Shown: positions 6,841 to 13,814 of the stretch, in pieces
Numbering within the stretch: the first letter of the stretch is position 1
Layout: every line of letters starts with the position of its first letter
Source of the DNA: Dehalococcoidia bacterium
GTDB lineage: Bacteria > Chloroflexota > Dehalococcoidia > SAR202 > UBA11138
Direction: 5' to 3'
Assembly (NCBI GenBank): GCA_012270665.1
Contig: JAAXHY010000150.1
Span: 1 to 13,814, forward strand
DNA length: 13,814 nucleotides
The notes under the pieces: generated by a model
Database searches by the model: none
What the model saw: the letters and a program-made list of their open reading frames with translations, nothing else
Told to the model about the DNA's origin: nothing
Translations under genes and position numbers: made by a program

Positions 6841-7188
6841 TCAACCTAGCAGCGCCAGCGCCCAGACGATAAGTGCCAGCAACAGGGAGACGAATACCGC
6901 CGCCGACCCCATGTCCTTTGCCCTACGGGATAAATCGTCGATCCCGACTCCAATTCGGTCAACAATTGCCTCTATGGCCGTGTTGACTAATTCGACGATG
7001 AGTACCACCAGGAGTGTCCCGATCATCAACGCGCGCTCGATGTTGTTCTCACCCAGCCATAAGGCTATGGGCATTAGAACAAGAGCGAGGATAACCTCCT
7101 GTCGAAACGCCGTTTCGCCAATGAAGGCGTCCCGCAGTCCGTTGAAGGAGTATCTGAGGGCACGAATGAGGCGACGGATGTCCAGCAA
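6841..7188 (-). CDS. dgkA: Diacylglycerol kinase, DgkA family (115 aa)
   Basis: This is a small integral membrane kinase that phosphorylates diacylglycerol, or in some bacteria undecaprenol, with ATP, recycling lipid by-products of envelope synthesis. The sequence follows the E. coli enzyme closely. Glu25 in GETAFRQE, Glu66 and Asn69, Glu73 in NTAIEAIVDRIG, and Lys91-Asp92 in RRAKDMGSAAV all match E. coli Glu28, Glu69, Asn72, Glu76, Lys94 and Asp95 at a constant offset of 3. Three hydrophobic segments are present (about 32-47, 54-70 and 94-114). The frame is open far upstream, but that part overlaps the MFS gene in another frame and looks nothing like the family. A TTG at 7188-7186 with GAGGG 7 nt upstream gives the expected length. 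The TTG lies 2 nt after the MFS stop, so translation is probably coupled. Confidence 0.93.
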   Translation of the reverse strand: MLDIRRLIRALRYSFNGLRDAFIGETAFRQEVILALVLMPIALWLGENNIERALMIGTLLVVLIVELVNTAIEAIVDRIGVGIDDLSRRAKDMGSAAVFVSLLLALIVWALALLG

Positions 7189-7190
7189 AT

Positions 7191-8429
7191 TCAGACCCTC
7201 AACTGCCGCAAAGTCGGCCTGAATATACCGAGCCAGAGTACAAATGAGAGCATAATCAAAGCGCCACCGCCCAGAGAGATTGCCCATCCCATGTATTCGC
7301 CCACCACCCCCAGCGGCCAAGCGCCGATGTAGTGCAGCGCCGCTCCAATCAGCCATAGACTCATCATGCGTCCGCGAAGTTCGGGCGGCGTGCTCAACTG
7401 GAGAACGGTCGTACCCATCGAAATGAAGCCCGTGAATCCCACCCCTGTAAAGAAGAGTAGAACGAGCGAGAGCGCATACACCGATGTCAATGCGAACAGG
7501 AATAGAGTCACGCCAAAGAGAATGATCATGCCAAGCAGCAGCCAATTCTTGTATGAAGTGTTCCCCAGCGACGCCAGGAACATATTCCCCGCCAGTGAAC
7601 CCAGACCGGCAACGGTTAGCAGAATGCCCACTCCATCCGCGTTCAGTTCCAAGACTTCCTTACCGAACGCGGGAAGTACCTGCACATAAGCCGCTCCGAA
7701 GAATCCGAAAGCGAAACTCAGACCCACCATCGTGTACGCTATCGGTGTTGAGACTACAAACCGGATACCGTCCACGAAATCCCGCGCTATATTCGTCGGT
7801 TCAGTCGGAGCGCGTGAACTTGCCCCTGTCATCGTGAACAAGAAGATGCAGCTAACCACGTAGCAGAATGCGTTGAAGTATAGCGCAAAATCTATTCCCG
7901 CCTGCTGGATGATCCATCCCGCTACGGAGGGCCCCATAATGCGTCCGGCGTTGAATACCGCCATATTCAGAGAGGTAGCGTTAAGGATATCCTCCTCTTC
8001 TACCAGGTCCGGCACAATCGCCATCTGCGCAGGCATATTCAGGCCCTGGATAGTGCCGAGCGTGAAGGCAATCACGTAGATATACCAGATGTTGATTACT
8101 TGGTAGAGCGTGAGTGTTGCTGCCAGGACTATAAGCGCCGTTACGATCAACCGGCTGTAGAACAACATCCAGCGTCGGTCCAACCTATCGGCCACTATTC
8201 CGCCGAACATGAGCATTGCGAGGTTTGGAGCGCCGTAAATTGCGACTACCAGGCCGAGTTGCGCGGGCGAATCGGTGAGCTCCAGCGCCAGCCAGCCCAG
8301 AATGAGAAACTGCATTCCCAGCGCGGCCGACTGACCTATTCCGGAGAACCAGTACAGCCTGAAATTGCGATGTCTGAGTGCGCTGACAGCCTGAAGGCTG
8401 GTTACTCTCTCAGCGAGTCGTGATGCCAT
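7191..8429 (-). CDS. Major facilitator superfamily exporter, MFS_3/EntS-like (412 aa)
   Basis: This is a cytoplasmic-membrane secondary transporter with about 12 helices, probably a proton-driven exporter of a small molecule. The sequence alternates hydrophobic segments with short loops. It carries the family's motif A between helices 2 and 3 (GGIVADRLDRRWML, about 76-89) and a RLIV start to helix 3. A central cytoplasmic loop holds ARDFVDGIRFVVSTP, and PPELRGRMMSLW appears in the second half. ALRHRNFRLYWFSG near the N-terminus is typical of the MFS_3 (enterobactin exporter-like) group. The substrate cannot be told, and no siderophore genes are nearby. The ATG at 8429 has no Shine-Dalgarno motif but stands 6 nt after a good extended -10 element, suggesting a leaderless message. 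dgkA begins 2 nt after its stop. Confidence 0.9.
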   Translation of the reverse strand: MASRLAERVTSLQAVSALRHRNFRLYWFSGIGQSAALGMQFLILGWLALELTDSPAQLGLVVAIYGAPNLAMLMFGGIVADRLDRRWMLFYSRLIVTALIVLAATLTLYQVINIWYIYVIAFTLGTIQGLNMPAQMAIVPDLVEEEDILNATSLNMAVFNAGRIMGPSVAGWIIQQAGIDFALYFNAFCYVVSCIFLFTMTGASSRAPTEPTNIARDFVDGIRFVVSTPIAYTMVGLSFAFGFFGAAYVQVLPAFGKEVLELNADGVGILLTVAGLGSLAGNMFLASLGNTSYKNWLLLGMIILFGVTLFLFALTSVYALSLVLLFFTGVGFTGFISMGTTVLQLSTPPELRGRMMSLWLIGAALHYIGAWPLGVVGEYMGWAISLGGGALIMLSFVLWLGIFRPTLRQLRV

Positions 8430-8435
8430 GTCAAA

Positions 8436-8444
8436 ATTCTAACA
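8436..8444 (-). promoter_or_regulatory. Extended -10 promoter giving a leaderless transcript
   Basis: On the - strand TGTTAGAAT (8444 to 8436) fits the extended -10 pattern TGnTATAAT, with five of six hexamer bases matching. Only 6 nt separate it from the ATG at 8429, so the first transcribed base would be at or next to the A of the start codon. No ribosome-binding site is seen. It lies in the 140-bp gap after the DHA2 exporter gene. Confidence 0.55.
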
Positions 8445-8569
8445 CAGCCACACATTCGAGAACCCCTGCACCCAAGGGACAAGCCTAGCCAAGGCGTCAA
8501 TTCGACACACGCCATCCCCAAGACCCATTACGAAGAGAGAGCCGCAAGTATTTGATACAGGAATATAGG

Positions 8570-10057
8570 TCAGTCGGCGCCTTGTCTCGCGGGCTGGCCG
8601 GCATCTTCTACCGGTTCAGCGAACTGTATGGAGCCGCCTCTGAAAGCGGACGCCGCCACACCCACCAGGACTATGGCTGACATACCGATGTATGTCACCT
8701 TCAGGCCAGACGTGAACGCCGCCAGAAGGGACGCCCCTCCCTCCGAAGACACGGACGCAAGTGTTGGTTCATAGCCAAGAATGGCCATAGTCGTCGTCAC
8801 CATCACTGTTGCGATTGCGATTCCCGAGAGGTTTCCGGCGTTCCTTACCAGGTTGAGGAATCCCGATATGACACCGTATTTACTCGGCTCCACGGCGCTC
8901 AGAACGGAACTGTTATTCGGCGGGTAGAAAGTGCCCATGCCAGCGCTCTGCATTACCATGCCGGCTATCGCTATAGCGAAGTGGGAATCGGTCGTGAGTG
9001 TTGCCAGCGTCAGCAGTCCACAGATAGACGTCAGCAGACCGCCTACAGTGAACCATCGCCAGCCGAACTTGTCCGACAGCCGGCCGGAGAGTGGCCCCAT
9101 TATGATCATGCAAATCGCGCCGGGCACGACTGTAAGACCGACCTGGCTCGGAGAGAGCCCCAAGACAGCCTGAAGGTAGAACGGCATGAGGAAGCGCACC
9201 GAAGACATACCCACGAATCCAATGAAGTTGGCCCCCACACCTAGAGAGAAGAGCCGCCGCTTGAACAGACGCACATCCATCATAGGCGCGGGTGTTCGGA
9301 GTTCCCAATAAATAAATGCGACAAGGAGTCCCACGAATAGGACGAATGAGAGGATTATGGTGGGGTTGTCGAATCCAAGAATCGAAGCCCATGTGAGCGT
9401 CTGGAGGAAAGTTAGCAGCGTTGCGGTGGAGAGCGCGGCGCCTGGCCAGTCGAATTTCTGGCCCGAAGCCGACCCCTTATCTGCTTGCTCGGAGTCTATG
9501 AACAAGTAAGCGGAAACGAGACCCACGGTTGCCATTATGGAGGTGGCGAAGAAGACCCACTCCCATCCAAGAGCCCCTACGATGAATCCGCCGACCGCAG
9601 GCCCGGCCACGTTGCCCGTTCCGACGACGCTCATCTGAAGACCCAGGGCCTTGCCGCGCTCCTCGTTGGGAAAACTGGCGATGAGCATCGCCATCGAAGT
9701 TCCCTGGGTCATCGCCGACCCGATCCCCTGGGCGAGCTTGGCCCCGATCAGGGCCCCAATGCTCGGGGCGAATCCGGCGACAATCCCCATCGTGATGAGA
9801 ACCACCGTTCCCAGCAGGTATATCTTCTTCCTGCCAACGATGTCCGCGAGCCTGCCCATCGGGAGCAGGAACGCGCTTATCGTGAGCGCGTAGCCGATTA
9901 CAACCCACTGGCTGGTTGGAAGATCGGTACTGAAGTGTTCCGCGATTGTGGGCAGCGCCACACCGACGCTTCCATGGTCCGCGACCGATGCGAACAGCCC
10001 GATAGAGAGGGCCGCGAAGACCCAGAATTTGTAGTTCTCTCCCCTGGCTAAGTTCAA
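8570..10057 (-). CDS. Major facilitator exporter, DHA2 (14-helix, EmrB/QacA-like) family, 495 aa
   Basis: This is a cytoplasmic-membrane proton-driven drug or metabolite exporter. Length and hydrophobicity fit the 14-helix DHA2 family. Helix 1 contains VADHGSVGVALPTIAEHF (about 25-42), with Asp27 in the membrane, where DHA2 members usually read LD-x-T-x-VNVALP. SQWVVIGYALT (49-59) begins helix 2, motif A is GRLADIVGRKKI (68-79), and the motif C-like antiporter signature is GTGNVAGPAVGG (146-157). GWEWVFF follows at 164-170. The start is TTG at 10057, supported by AGGA 7 nt upstream; no ATG lies near. It begins 88 bp after tenA and could share its transcript, but the 140-bp gap downstream carries a new promoter. 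A role in thiamine-precursor export is imaginable from position only. The substrate is unknown. Confidence 0.9.
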   Translation of the reverse strand: MNLARGENYKFWVFAALSIGLFASVADHGSVGVALPTIAEHFSTDLPTSQWVVIGYALTISAFLLPMGRLADIVGRKKIYLLGTVVLITMGIVAGFAPSIGALIGAKLAQGIGSAMTQGTSMAMLIASFPNEERGKALGLQMSVVGTGNVAGPAVGGFIVGALGWEWVFFATSIMATVGLVSAYLFIDSEQADKGSASGQKFDWPGAALSTATLLTFLQTLTWASILGFDNPTIILSFVLFVGLLVAFIYWELRTPAPMMDVRLFKRRLFSLGVGANFIGFVGMSSVRFLMPFYLQAVLGLSPSQVGLTVVPGAICMIIMGPLSGRLSDKFGWRWFTVGGLLTSICGLLTLATLTTDSHFAIAIAGMVMQSAGMGTFYPPNNSSVLSAVEPSKYGVISGFLNLVRNAGNLSGIAIATVMVTTTMAILGYEPTLASVSSEGGASLLAAFTSGLKVTYIGMSAIVLVGVAASAFRGGSIQFAEPVEDAGQPARQGAD

Positions 10058-10145
10058 ATAGACATCCTGAAGGCCTGGCTATGGCAGGAGCGGCACAGAC
10101 ACTATGACGTCTGCCTCGTCTGATTCGACGACATTGCCGGAATAC

Positions 10146-10814
10146 CTAGACAGGCCAATCCTCCATTCTCCAGGCAGCGTCCCAGAACATATACTCGTAC
10201 TGACTGCTTATCCTGAACGCGCGTTCCATGGCTTCCATCTCCGATGTTCCGGCCGTCTCAGCGTGCTTGTCCACGAAGCCCCGCAGCCAGTCGGCGATGT
10301 CCGCGAACTCCTGGGAGTTATAGGTCTCTATCCACCTTGTATAGAGCGGCTGGTCTCCGGGCGTCCCCTGGGCGTACAGCGCCTGGCCAATCTCCGCGTA
10401 ACCCCACGAGCAAGGCAAGATGACAGCGGCAGTCTCCCCTACCGTTCCCTGGTGCGCCGTATTGATCATGTGCCGTGTATAGGCCCACGTGGTGGGAGAC
10501 GGCTTGGTGGCAAGCAGCTCTTCTTCAGTGATGTCGAAATCGGCGCAGAAGCTAACGTGCAGCGCCATTTCCATGTTCAATGTCTCGTGAATCATCTGAG
10601 CGAACCAGCCCATATCGTCCAGCGTCCGCGCCTTGGCCACTGCAAGCGATATGGCGCGACAGAACTCGATCAGGAACACATAGTCCTGCCGCATGTAGTA
10701 TCTGAAGTTGTCCAGCGGAAGTGAGCCGTCGCCAATGCCTGTTACGAACGGGTGAGCCTTCTCCTTGTCCCAGGTAGAGGCCGCCCGTTGGCGAAGTTCA
10801 TCAGAGAATCCCAT
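10146..10814 (-). CDS. tenA: Thiaminase II / aminopyrimidine aminohydrolase, TenA family (222 aa)
   Basis: It hydrolyses base-degraded thiamine products (formylaminopyrimidine-derived aminopyrimidine) to HMP for thiamine salvage, acting in the cytoplasm as a helical tetramer. Length is typical. Active-site residues known from B. subtilis TenA are all in place: Asp44 (MRQDYVF), Tyr112, the nucleophile Cys135 in the signature LPCSWGYAEIG, Tyr165 in WIETYNSQEF, and the general acid Glu207 in SSQYEYMFWDAAW. The nucleophilic Cys marks the classical TenA_C subclass. The frame runs far upstream, but that part overlaps the cyclophilin-like gene. The ATG at 10814 matches the family N-terminus and has AAAGGAAGG 5 nt upstream. 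It lies 23 bp after the cyclophilin-like gene, so the two are very probably co-transcribed. No other thi gene is in the window. Confidence 0.94.
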   Translation of the reverse strand: MGFSDELRQRAASTWDKEKAHPFVTGIGDGSLPLDNFRYYMRQDYVFLIEFCRAISLAVAKARTLDDMGWFAQMIHETLNMEMALHVSFCADFDITEEELLATKPSPTTWAYTRHMINTAHQGTVGETAAVILPCSWGYAEIGQALYAQGTPGDQPLYTRWIETYNSQEFADIADWLRGFVDKHAETAGTSEMEAMERAFRISSQYEYMFWDAAWRMEDWPV

Positions 10815-10819
10815 GTTGG

Positions 10820-10828
10820 CCTTCCTTT
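10820..10828 (-). promoter_or_regulatory. Ribosome-binding site of tenA
   Basis: AAAGGAAGG on the - strand, 5 nt before the ATG at 10814. It fixes the start of tenA and rules out the long upstream extension of the frame. Confidence 0.75.
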
Positions 10829-10837
10829 CGTGGTAGT

Positions 10838-11212
10838 CTAAGCTCTCTCTACTCTGACTTCCGAACCCGACGACACGGCCTTCAGAACGGTCGGGTCCCC
10901 CAGAATCCGACCAAACACATTCACCGGACTCGCAGGCCGGATCTCGTCGCCCACGCTCATCGGTGTTGGACCGAAGAACAGGCAAATCGCCTGTCCCGGC
11001 GGCCAGTACGCCACCGCGCCCATATCCACAGTTGGAACGGCGTCCTGCTCCTCGGCGCTCACCGGAGCGCGAAAATAGATCTCGTCTCCCCACATACTGC
11101 CTGAAGCCGTGATAGGAAGCGCATCCCAAACAAGGTCCGCCGTTGGGGTGTCGTGCAGTTCGGCGGTCACTTCTACACCGCCCGCCGTGATTCTAACATT
11201 TCGCAGCGTCAT
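10838..11212 (-). CDS. Cyclophilin-like fold protein, TM1367 type (124 aa)
   Basis: This is a small soluble beta-barrel protein of the cyclophilin-like family exemplified by Thermotoga TM1367. The biochemical role of the family is not known to me, and prolyl isomerase activity should not be assumed. The order of motifs is diagnostic: LPITASGSMWGDEIYF (32-47), GAVAYWPPGQAICLFFGPTPMS (65-86) and a central IRPASPVNVFGRILGD (91-106). From the ATG at 11212 it is 124 residues, the length I recall for TM1367. An AGGA 9 nt upstream supports this start. In-frame ATGs at 11233 and 11245 would add 7 or 11 residues. tenA follows 23 bp after its stop and glpK is divergent 117 bp away. The tight pairing with tenA suggests, without proving, a role connected with a pyrimidine or thiamine breakdown product. 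Confidence 0.87.
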   Translation of the reverse strand: MTLRNVRITAGGVEVTAELHDTPTADLVWDALPITASGSMWGDEIYFRAPVSAEEQDAVPTVDMGAVAYWPPGQAICLFFGPTPMSVGDEIRPASPVNVFGRILGDPTVLKAVSSGSEVRVERA

Positions 11213-11264
11213 ACCACTAAATCCTGTCTTCATGGGTTGGGTCATATTAGCCTGTAAGTGTATA

Positions 11265-11292
11265 TTGACACAACCGCGCCGTTCGTTGCTAA
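11265..11292 (+). promoter_or_regulatory. glpK: Weak candidate promoter of glpK
   Basis: A perfect -35 hexamer TTGACA (11265-11270) is followed after 16 bp by TGCTAA (11287-11292), which is a poor -10 box. It lies in the 117-bp divergent region shared with the cyclophilin-like gene and about 40 bp before the glpK start. It is reported for the perfect -35 only. Confidence 0.25.
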
Positions 11293-11318
11293 GCACAGTG
11301 AGTTCGCATCCGACGGTC

Positions 11319-11324
11319 AGGAGG
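11319..11324 (+). promoter_or_regulatory. glpK: Strong ribosome-binding site of glpK
   Basis: A full AGGAGG lies 5 nt before the ATG at 11330. It decides the start of glpK against the GTG at 11258, whose 24 extra residues have no counterpart in glycerol kinases. Confidence 0.85.
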
Positions 11325-11329
11325 TCTTC

Positions 11330-12829
11330 ATGTCAACACCGGGCTACATTCTCGCCCTCGACCAGGGAACCACGGGCACCACCGCGATGCTCATAGATTC
11401 CACTGGAATGCCTTTGTGGACTGTCAACCGCGAAATACGGCAGATCTATCCTCAACCAGGATGGGTAGAGCACGATCCGACAGGACTCTTCGAGTCCTGC
11501 CTTCACGCCATCGAAGACCTGCTCGAGATGGCTGAGGCGCACCCGCGTTCGATAGTCGCGCTTGGCATCGCCAACCAGCGCGAGACCATCATCCTCTGGG
11601 ACAGGCGCACCGGCGAGCCGCTTCACAACGCCATAGTGTGGCAGTGTCGCAGAACCGCGCCCCTCTGCGACAAATTGAAGAGTCGTGGCTTGGAGGACTG
11701 GGTGCGCGAAAAGACCGGCCTGCCCATGGACCCGTACTTCTCAGCCACCAAGCTGCGCTGGCTCCTGGATAATGTCCCGGACGCGCAGAGGCGCGCAGAG
11801 AACGGCGAACTCGCCTGCGGAACAGTGGATTCCTGGCTGATGTGGAATTTCTCAAACAAGCTGGTCCACGCGACCGATACCACCAATGCCAGCACCACCA
11901 TGCTGTTCAATATCAACACGCTGGAATGGGACTCCGAACTTCTGGAACTGTTCGACATCCCCGCCTCTCTACTGCCGGAGGTGAGGTCTGCCAGCGAGGT
12001 TTACGGCTATGTCGCGGGGGACCTATCCGCGGGTCAGCCGATTCCCATAGCCGGAGTGGCCGGAGATCAGCAGGCCTCGACGTTTGGGCAGGCGTGCTTC
12101 AAGACGGGGGATACCAAGAACACCTATGGCACTGGCTGCTTCTTCGTGACCAACACGGGCTCTCGAAGAGTAGATTCTTCTGCCGGACTCGTGCCTATGA
12201 TCGGCTGGACTCTGAATGGCGAGACTACCTACGCGCTCGAAGGCGCGATCTTCTCGGCGGGCGCGACCATCCAGTGGCTGCGTGACGAGCTTGGGATAAT
12301 ATCCAGTTCGTCGGAATCGGAAAGCGTCGCGGCTGAAGTGGAGGACAACGGCGGCGTCTATTTCGTCCCTGCCTTCTCCGGTCTGGGTACGCCCTATTGG
12401 GATATGTACGCGCGTGGGACTATCGTCGGCCTCACGAGAGGGACCAACCGATCCCACATCACGCGCGCCGCCCTGGAGTCCATCGCATACCAGACGCGGG
12501 ACCTCATGGACGCGGTCATTCAGGACACCGGACTCCCACTGGACTCGCTCCGCGTTGACGGCGGCGCGACCGACAACGAACTCCTGATGAAGTTCCAGGC
12601 GGACATTCTCGGAATTCCGGTACATCGCTCGGCTGTAAAGGACGCCACATCGCTCGGCGTGGGCTGGCTTGCCGGGCTCGGTGTCGGCTTCTGGGACGGA
12701 ACAGACCAACTTGCCGGTTTGTGGAGCGCGGACAGGATATTCGAGCCCTCAATGTTCGATCCGGATAGGACGCACCTGTACGGACAATGGCGGAAGGCGG
12801 TCGAAAGATCGAAAGACTGGGCCGTCTGA
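11330..12829 (+). CDS. glpK: Glycerol kinase (499 aa)
   Basis: It phosphorylates glycerol with ATP to sn-glycerol 3-phosphate in the cytoplasm, the entry step of glycerol use. Length and motifs are those of the FGGY kinase GlpK: DQGTTGTT (11-18, phosphate loop), WVEHDP (45-50), ANQRETIILWDRRTG (81-95, with glycerol-binding Arg84 and Glu85) and AIVWQCRRT (101-109). These are followed by Tyr136, HATDTTNASTTMLFNI (180-195), catalytic Asp246 in GVAGDQQASTFGQA, GTGCF (267-271), ESIAYQTRDLMDAV (383-396) and LRVDGGATDNELL (407-419). The late motif reads VKDATSLGVGWLAGL (436-450), where many members have ETTALGAAYLAG, a modest divergence. Neither glpF nor glpD is adjacent, so the partners must lie elsewhere. 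It converges with the MBL-fold gene with only 6 bp between the stops. Confidence 0.97.
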   Translation: MSTPGYILALDQGTTGTTAMLIDSTGMPLWTVNREIRQIYPQPGWVEHDPTGLFESCLHAIEDLLEMAEAHPRSIVALGIANQRETIILWDRRTGEPLHNAIVWQCRRTAPLCDKLKSRGLEDWVREKTGLPMDPYFSATKLRWLLDNVPDAQRRAENGELACGTVDSWLMWNFSNKLVHATDTTNASTTMLFNINTLEWDSELLELFDIPASLLPEVRSASEVYGYVAGDLSAGQPIPIAGVAGDQQASTFGQACFKTGDTKNTYGTGCFFVTNTGSRRVDSSAGLVPMIGWTLNGETTYALEGAIFSAGATIQWLRDELGIISSSSESESVAAEVEDNGGVYFVPAFSGLGTPYWDMYARGTIVGLTRGTNRSHITRAALESIAYQTRDLMDAVIQDTGLPLDSLRVDGGATDNELLMKFQADILGIPVHRSAVKDATSLGVGWLAGLGVGFWDGTDQLAGLWSADRIFEPSMFDPDRTHLYGQWRKAVERSKDWAV

Positions 12830-12835
12830 CTCCGC

Positions 12836-13654
12836 TTAACCGGAGCCTTCGATGTGACTCACGTACCTGGCCGCAGAGCGCTGCACCGCATCCTTGCCGC
12901 CCGACATCACATTCCGGCCCCACCAACCGCCGTATATGCGGTCGAAATCGTAAGGGGCTACCGCGTCGACTATCTTCCCCACCTTCTCCGCCGACATGGG
13001 AATCAGATTCGGATAGCTTGTCATGAAGCTCACGTATCGGCGGTCCGGGACGACGGTTATGCTGTCGCCCACCAGCAGCGCCCCTCTGCCCTCCGCGCCG
13101 CCCGCCCAGTGCAAGACCGCGCTGCCGTCGAAATGTCCGCCACACTGGATCAGCGTCACCCCCGGCACGAGTTCCAGCGGATTCCCGTCCCAATAGTCTA
13201 TCGCCGGATCGGGCCGCATCACGTGTTCCCTGTCCGCTTCCGGCACGATGATTGGGACGCCGCCTAAGGCCTGGCTGAACTCCACCATGCTGTCATAGAA
13301 GTGGGGATGCGAAAAGCAGATGTACGAAATCCCGCCTCTACCCTTGATCTCTGAAATAGCATTGCTGTCCAGAACGCTGATGCAGTCATACAACACGTTG
13401 CCGTGCTCTGTCTGTACAAGCAATGCCCGCTGACCTATCGAAAACGAAGGCTCGATCCCTATGCCCAGCAGCCCTTCCTCCTCGCTTCGGACGTCATTCC
13501 TGTGTCCTTCTCGGATGAGTGCGTCCATAGTAGTCCACCGCTGACCCTCCCAGCCTACGTACTGCCGCGGATCCAGACAGATAGGACACTCGTTGGGTGG
13601 TCCAACTGACTCGGCGAACTGTACTCCACAGGTGCGACATATGAAATTCGGCAT
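12836..13654 (-). CDS. MBL-fold metallohydrolase-like protein with N-terminal zinc ribbon (272 aa)
   Basis: An N-terminal rubredoxin-like zinc ribbon (Cys6, Cys9, Cys23, Cys26) is joined to a metallo-beta-lactamase fold (about 60-265). The MBL metal motif is altered. SHPHFYDSM gives His116 and His118, but the usual Asp-His of HxHxDH is replaced by Tyr120-Asp121. His174 (CGGHFDGS) and Asp197 (GDS) are kept, and the final His position reads YGGWWGR. A reduced or different metal site is therefore likely. I recognise this arrangement as a recurrent but uncharacterised family of MBL proteins, so the reaction is unknown. The ATG at 13654 has a GTGAGATGAG stretch just upstream as a weak ribosome-binding site. 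It is a single gene, converging with glpK. The 160 bp upstream, to the window edge, contain no gene that I can support. Confidence 0.9.
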   Translation of the reverse strand: MPNFICRTCGVQFAESVGPPNECPICLDPRQYVGWEGQRWTTMDALIREGHRNDVRSEEEGLLGIGIEPSFSIGQRALLVQTEHGNVLYDCISVLDSNAISEIKGRGGISYICFSHPHFYDSMVEFSQALGGVPIIVPEADREHVMRPDPAIDYWDGNPLELVPGVTLIQCGGHFDGSAVLHWAGGAEGRGALLVGDSITVVPDRRYVSFMTSYPNLIPMSAEKVGKIVDAVAPYDFDRIYGGWWGRNVMSGGKDAVQRSAARYVSHIEGSG

Positions 13655-13814
13655 GACTCATCTCACGGGCCTAATGATACGCCCATTGTGGCACAGGCCG
13701 CCTACAAGGACAAATTCAATGTGTAGGAAGCTAGGGCCTTTGCAAAGTCGGCGGACGATGCGACATATATCATAGTTTATAGATACGTGGGAAAGTACTG
13801 GGCGTTAACTGGGA

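Noticed and set aside
7189..7545. Upstream extension of the dgkA reading frame
   Set aside because: It overlaps the MFS_3 exporter gene in another frame, gives low-complexity Arg/Gly-rich sequence, and is replaced by a TTG with a good ribosome-binding site at 7188.
10815..11129. Upstream extension of the tenA frame
   Set aside because: It overlaps the cyclophilin-like gene in a different frame, and tenA has a strong ribosome-binding site at 10820-10828 with the correct family N-terminus at 10814.
11258..11329. GTG start adding 24 residues to glycerol kinase
   Set aside because: The AGGAGG at 11319-11324 sits inside it, and the extra residues do not resemble a GlpK N-terminus.
12830..12845. 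CTCCG...CGGAG hairpin between glpK and the MBL gene
   Set aside because: The stem is only 5 bp, there is no U-tract, and it overlaps the 6-bp gap and the MBL stop codon. It is too weak to call a terminator.
12516..13193. A 225-codon - strand frame across the glpK/MBL junction
   Set aside because: It spans two well-supported genes in wrong frames and its translation is Arg-rich shadow sequence.

Overview
The window is ordinary bacterial chromosome, densely packed with metabolic and transport genes. I see no tRNA, rRNA, CRISPR array, transposase or phage gene. The mix of class III (CaiB/BaiF) CoA-transferases, an IlvD/Edd sugar-acid dehydratase, major-facilitator exporters, thiaminase II and a zinc-ribbon metallo-beta-lactamase protein is what I would expect of a heterotroph such as a marine or soil Chloroflexota (Dehalococcoidia/SAR202-like). 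That placement is an inference from gene content; there is no phylogenetic marker here to prove it.

Layout. From the left, on the + strand, lie a conserved-looking protein of unknown function (149-772), a 348-bp regulatory region carrying a remarkable array of 10-12 bp phased direct repeats, the sugar-acid dehydratase gene (1121-2812) and a small BrnT-like protein (2828-3049). A long block on the - strand then runs from 11212 down to 3077. In transcription order it holds a cyclophilin-like protein, TenA, a 14-helix DHA2-type exporter, a second exporter of the MFS_3 type, DgkA, an 833-residue protein made of two fused CaiB/BaiF domains, and an alpha-methylacyl-CoA-racemase-like protein. Glycerol kinase (11330-12829, +) is divergent from the cyclophilin-like gene, and it converges on a zinc-ribbon MBL-fold protein (12836-13654, -) with only 6 bp between the stops.

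How the genes work together. Four pairs look translationally coupled or co-transcribed: cyclophilin-like/tenA (23 bp), MFS_3/dgkA (2 bp), dgkA/CoA-transferase (47 bp) and CoA-transferase/racemase (21 bp). The last pair suggests activation of a carboxylic acid to its CoA thioester followed by epimerisation of a 2-methylacyl-CoA. The dehydratase suggests oxidative (non-phosphorylative) use of sugar acids, and GlpK suggests use of glycerol. TenA implies thiamine-pyrimidine salvage.

The least ordinary signals are the repeat array upstream of the dehydratase, the two-domain CoA-transferase with a Glu at the catalytic Asp position of its first half, the TenA/cyclophilin-like pairing, and a leaderless extended -10 promoter in front of the MFS_3 exporter. 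I did not find convincing evidence of a wholly new multi-gene system.
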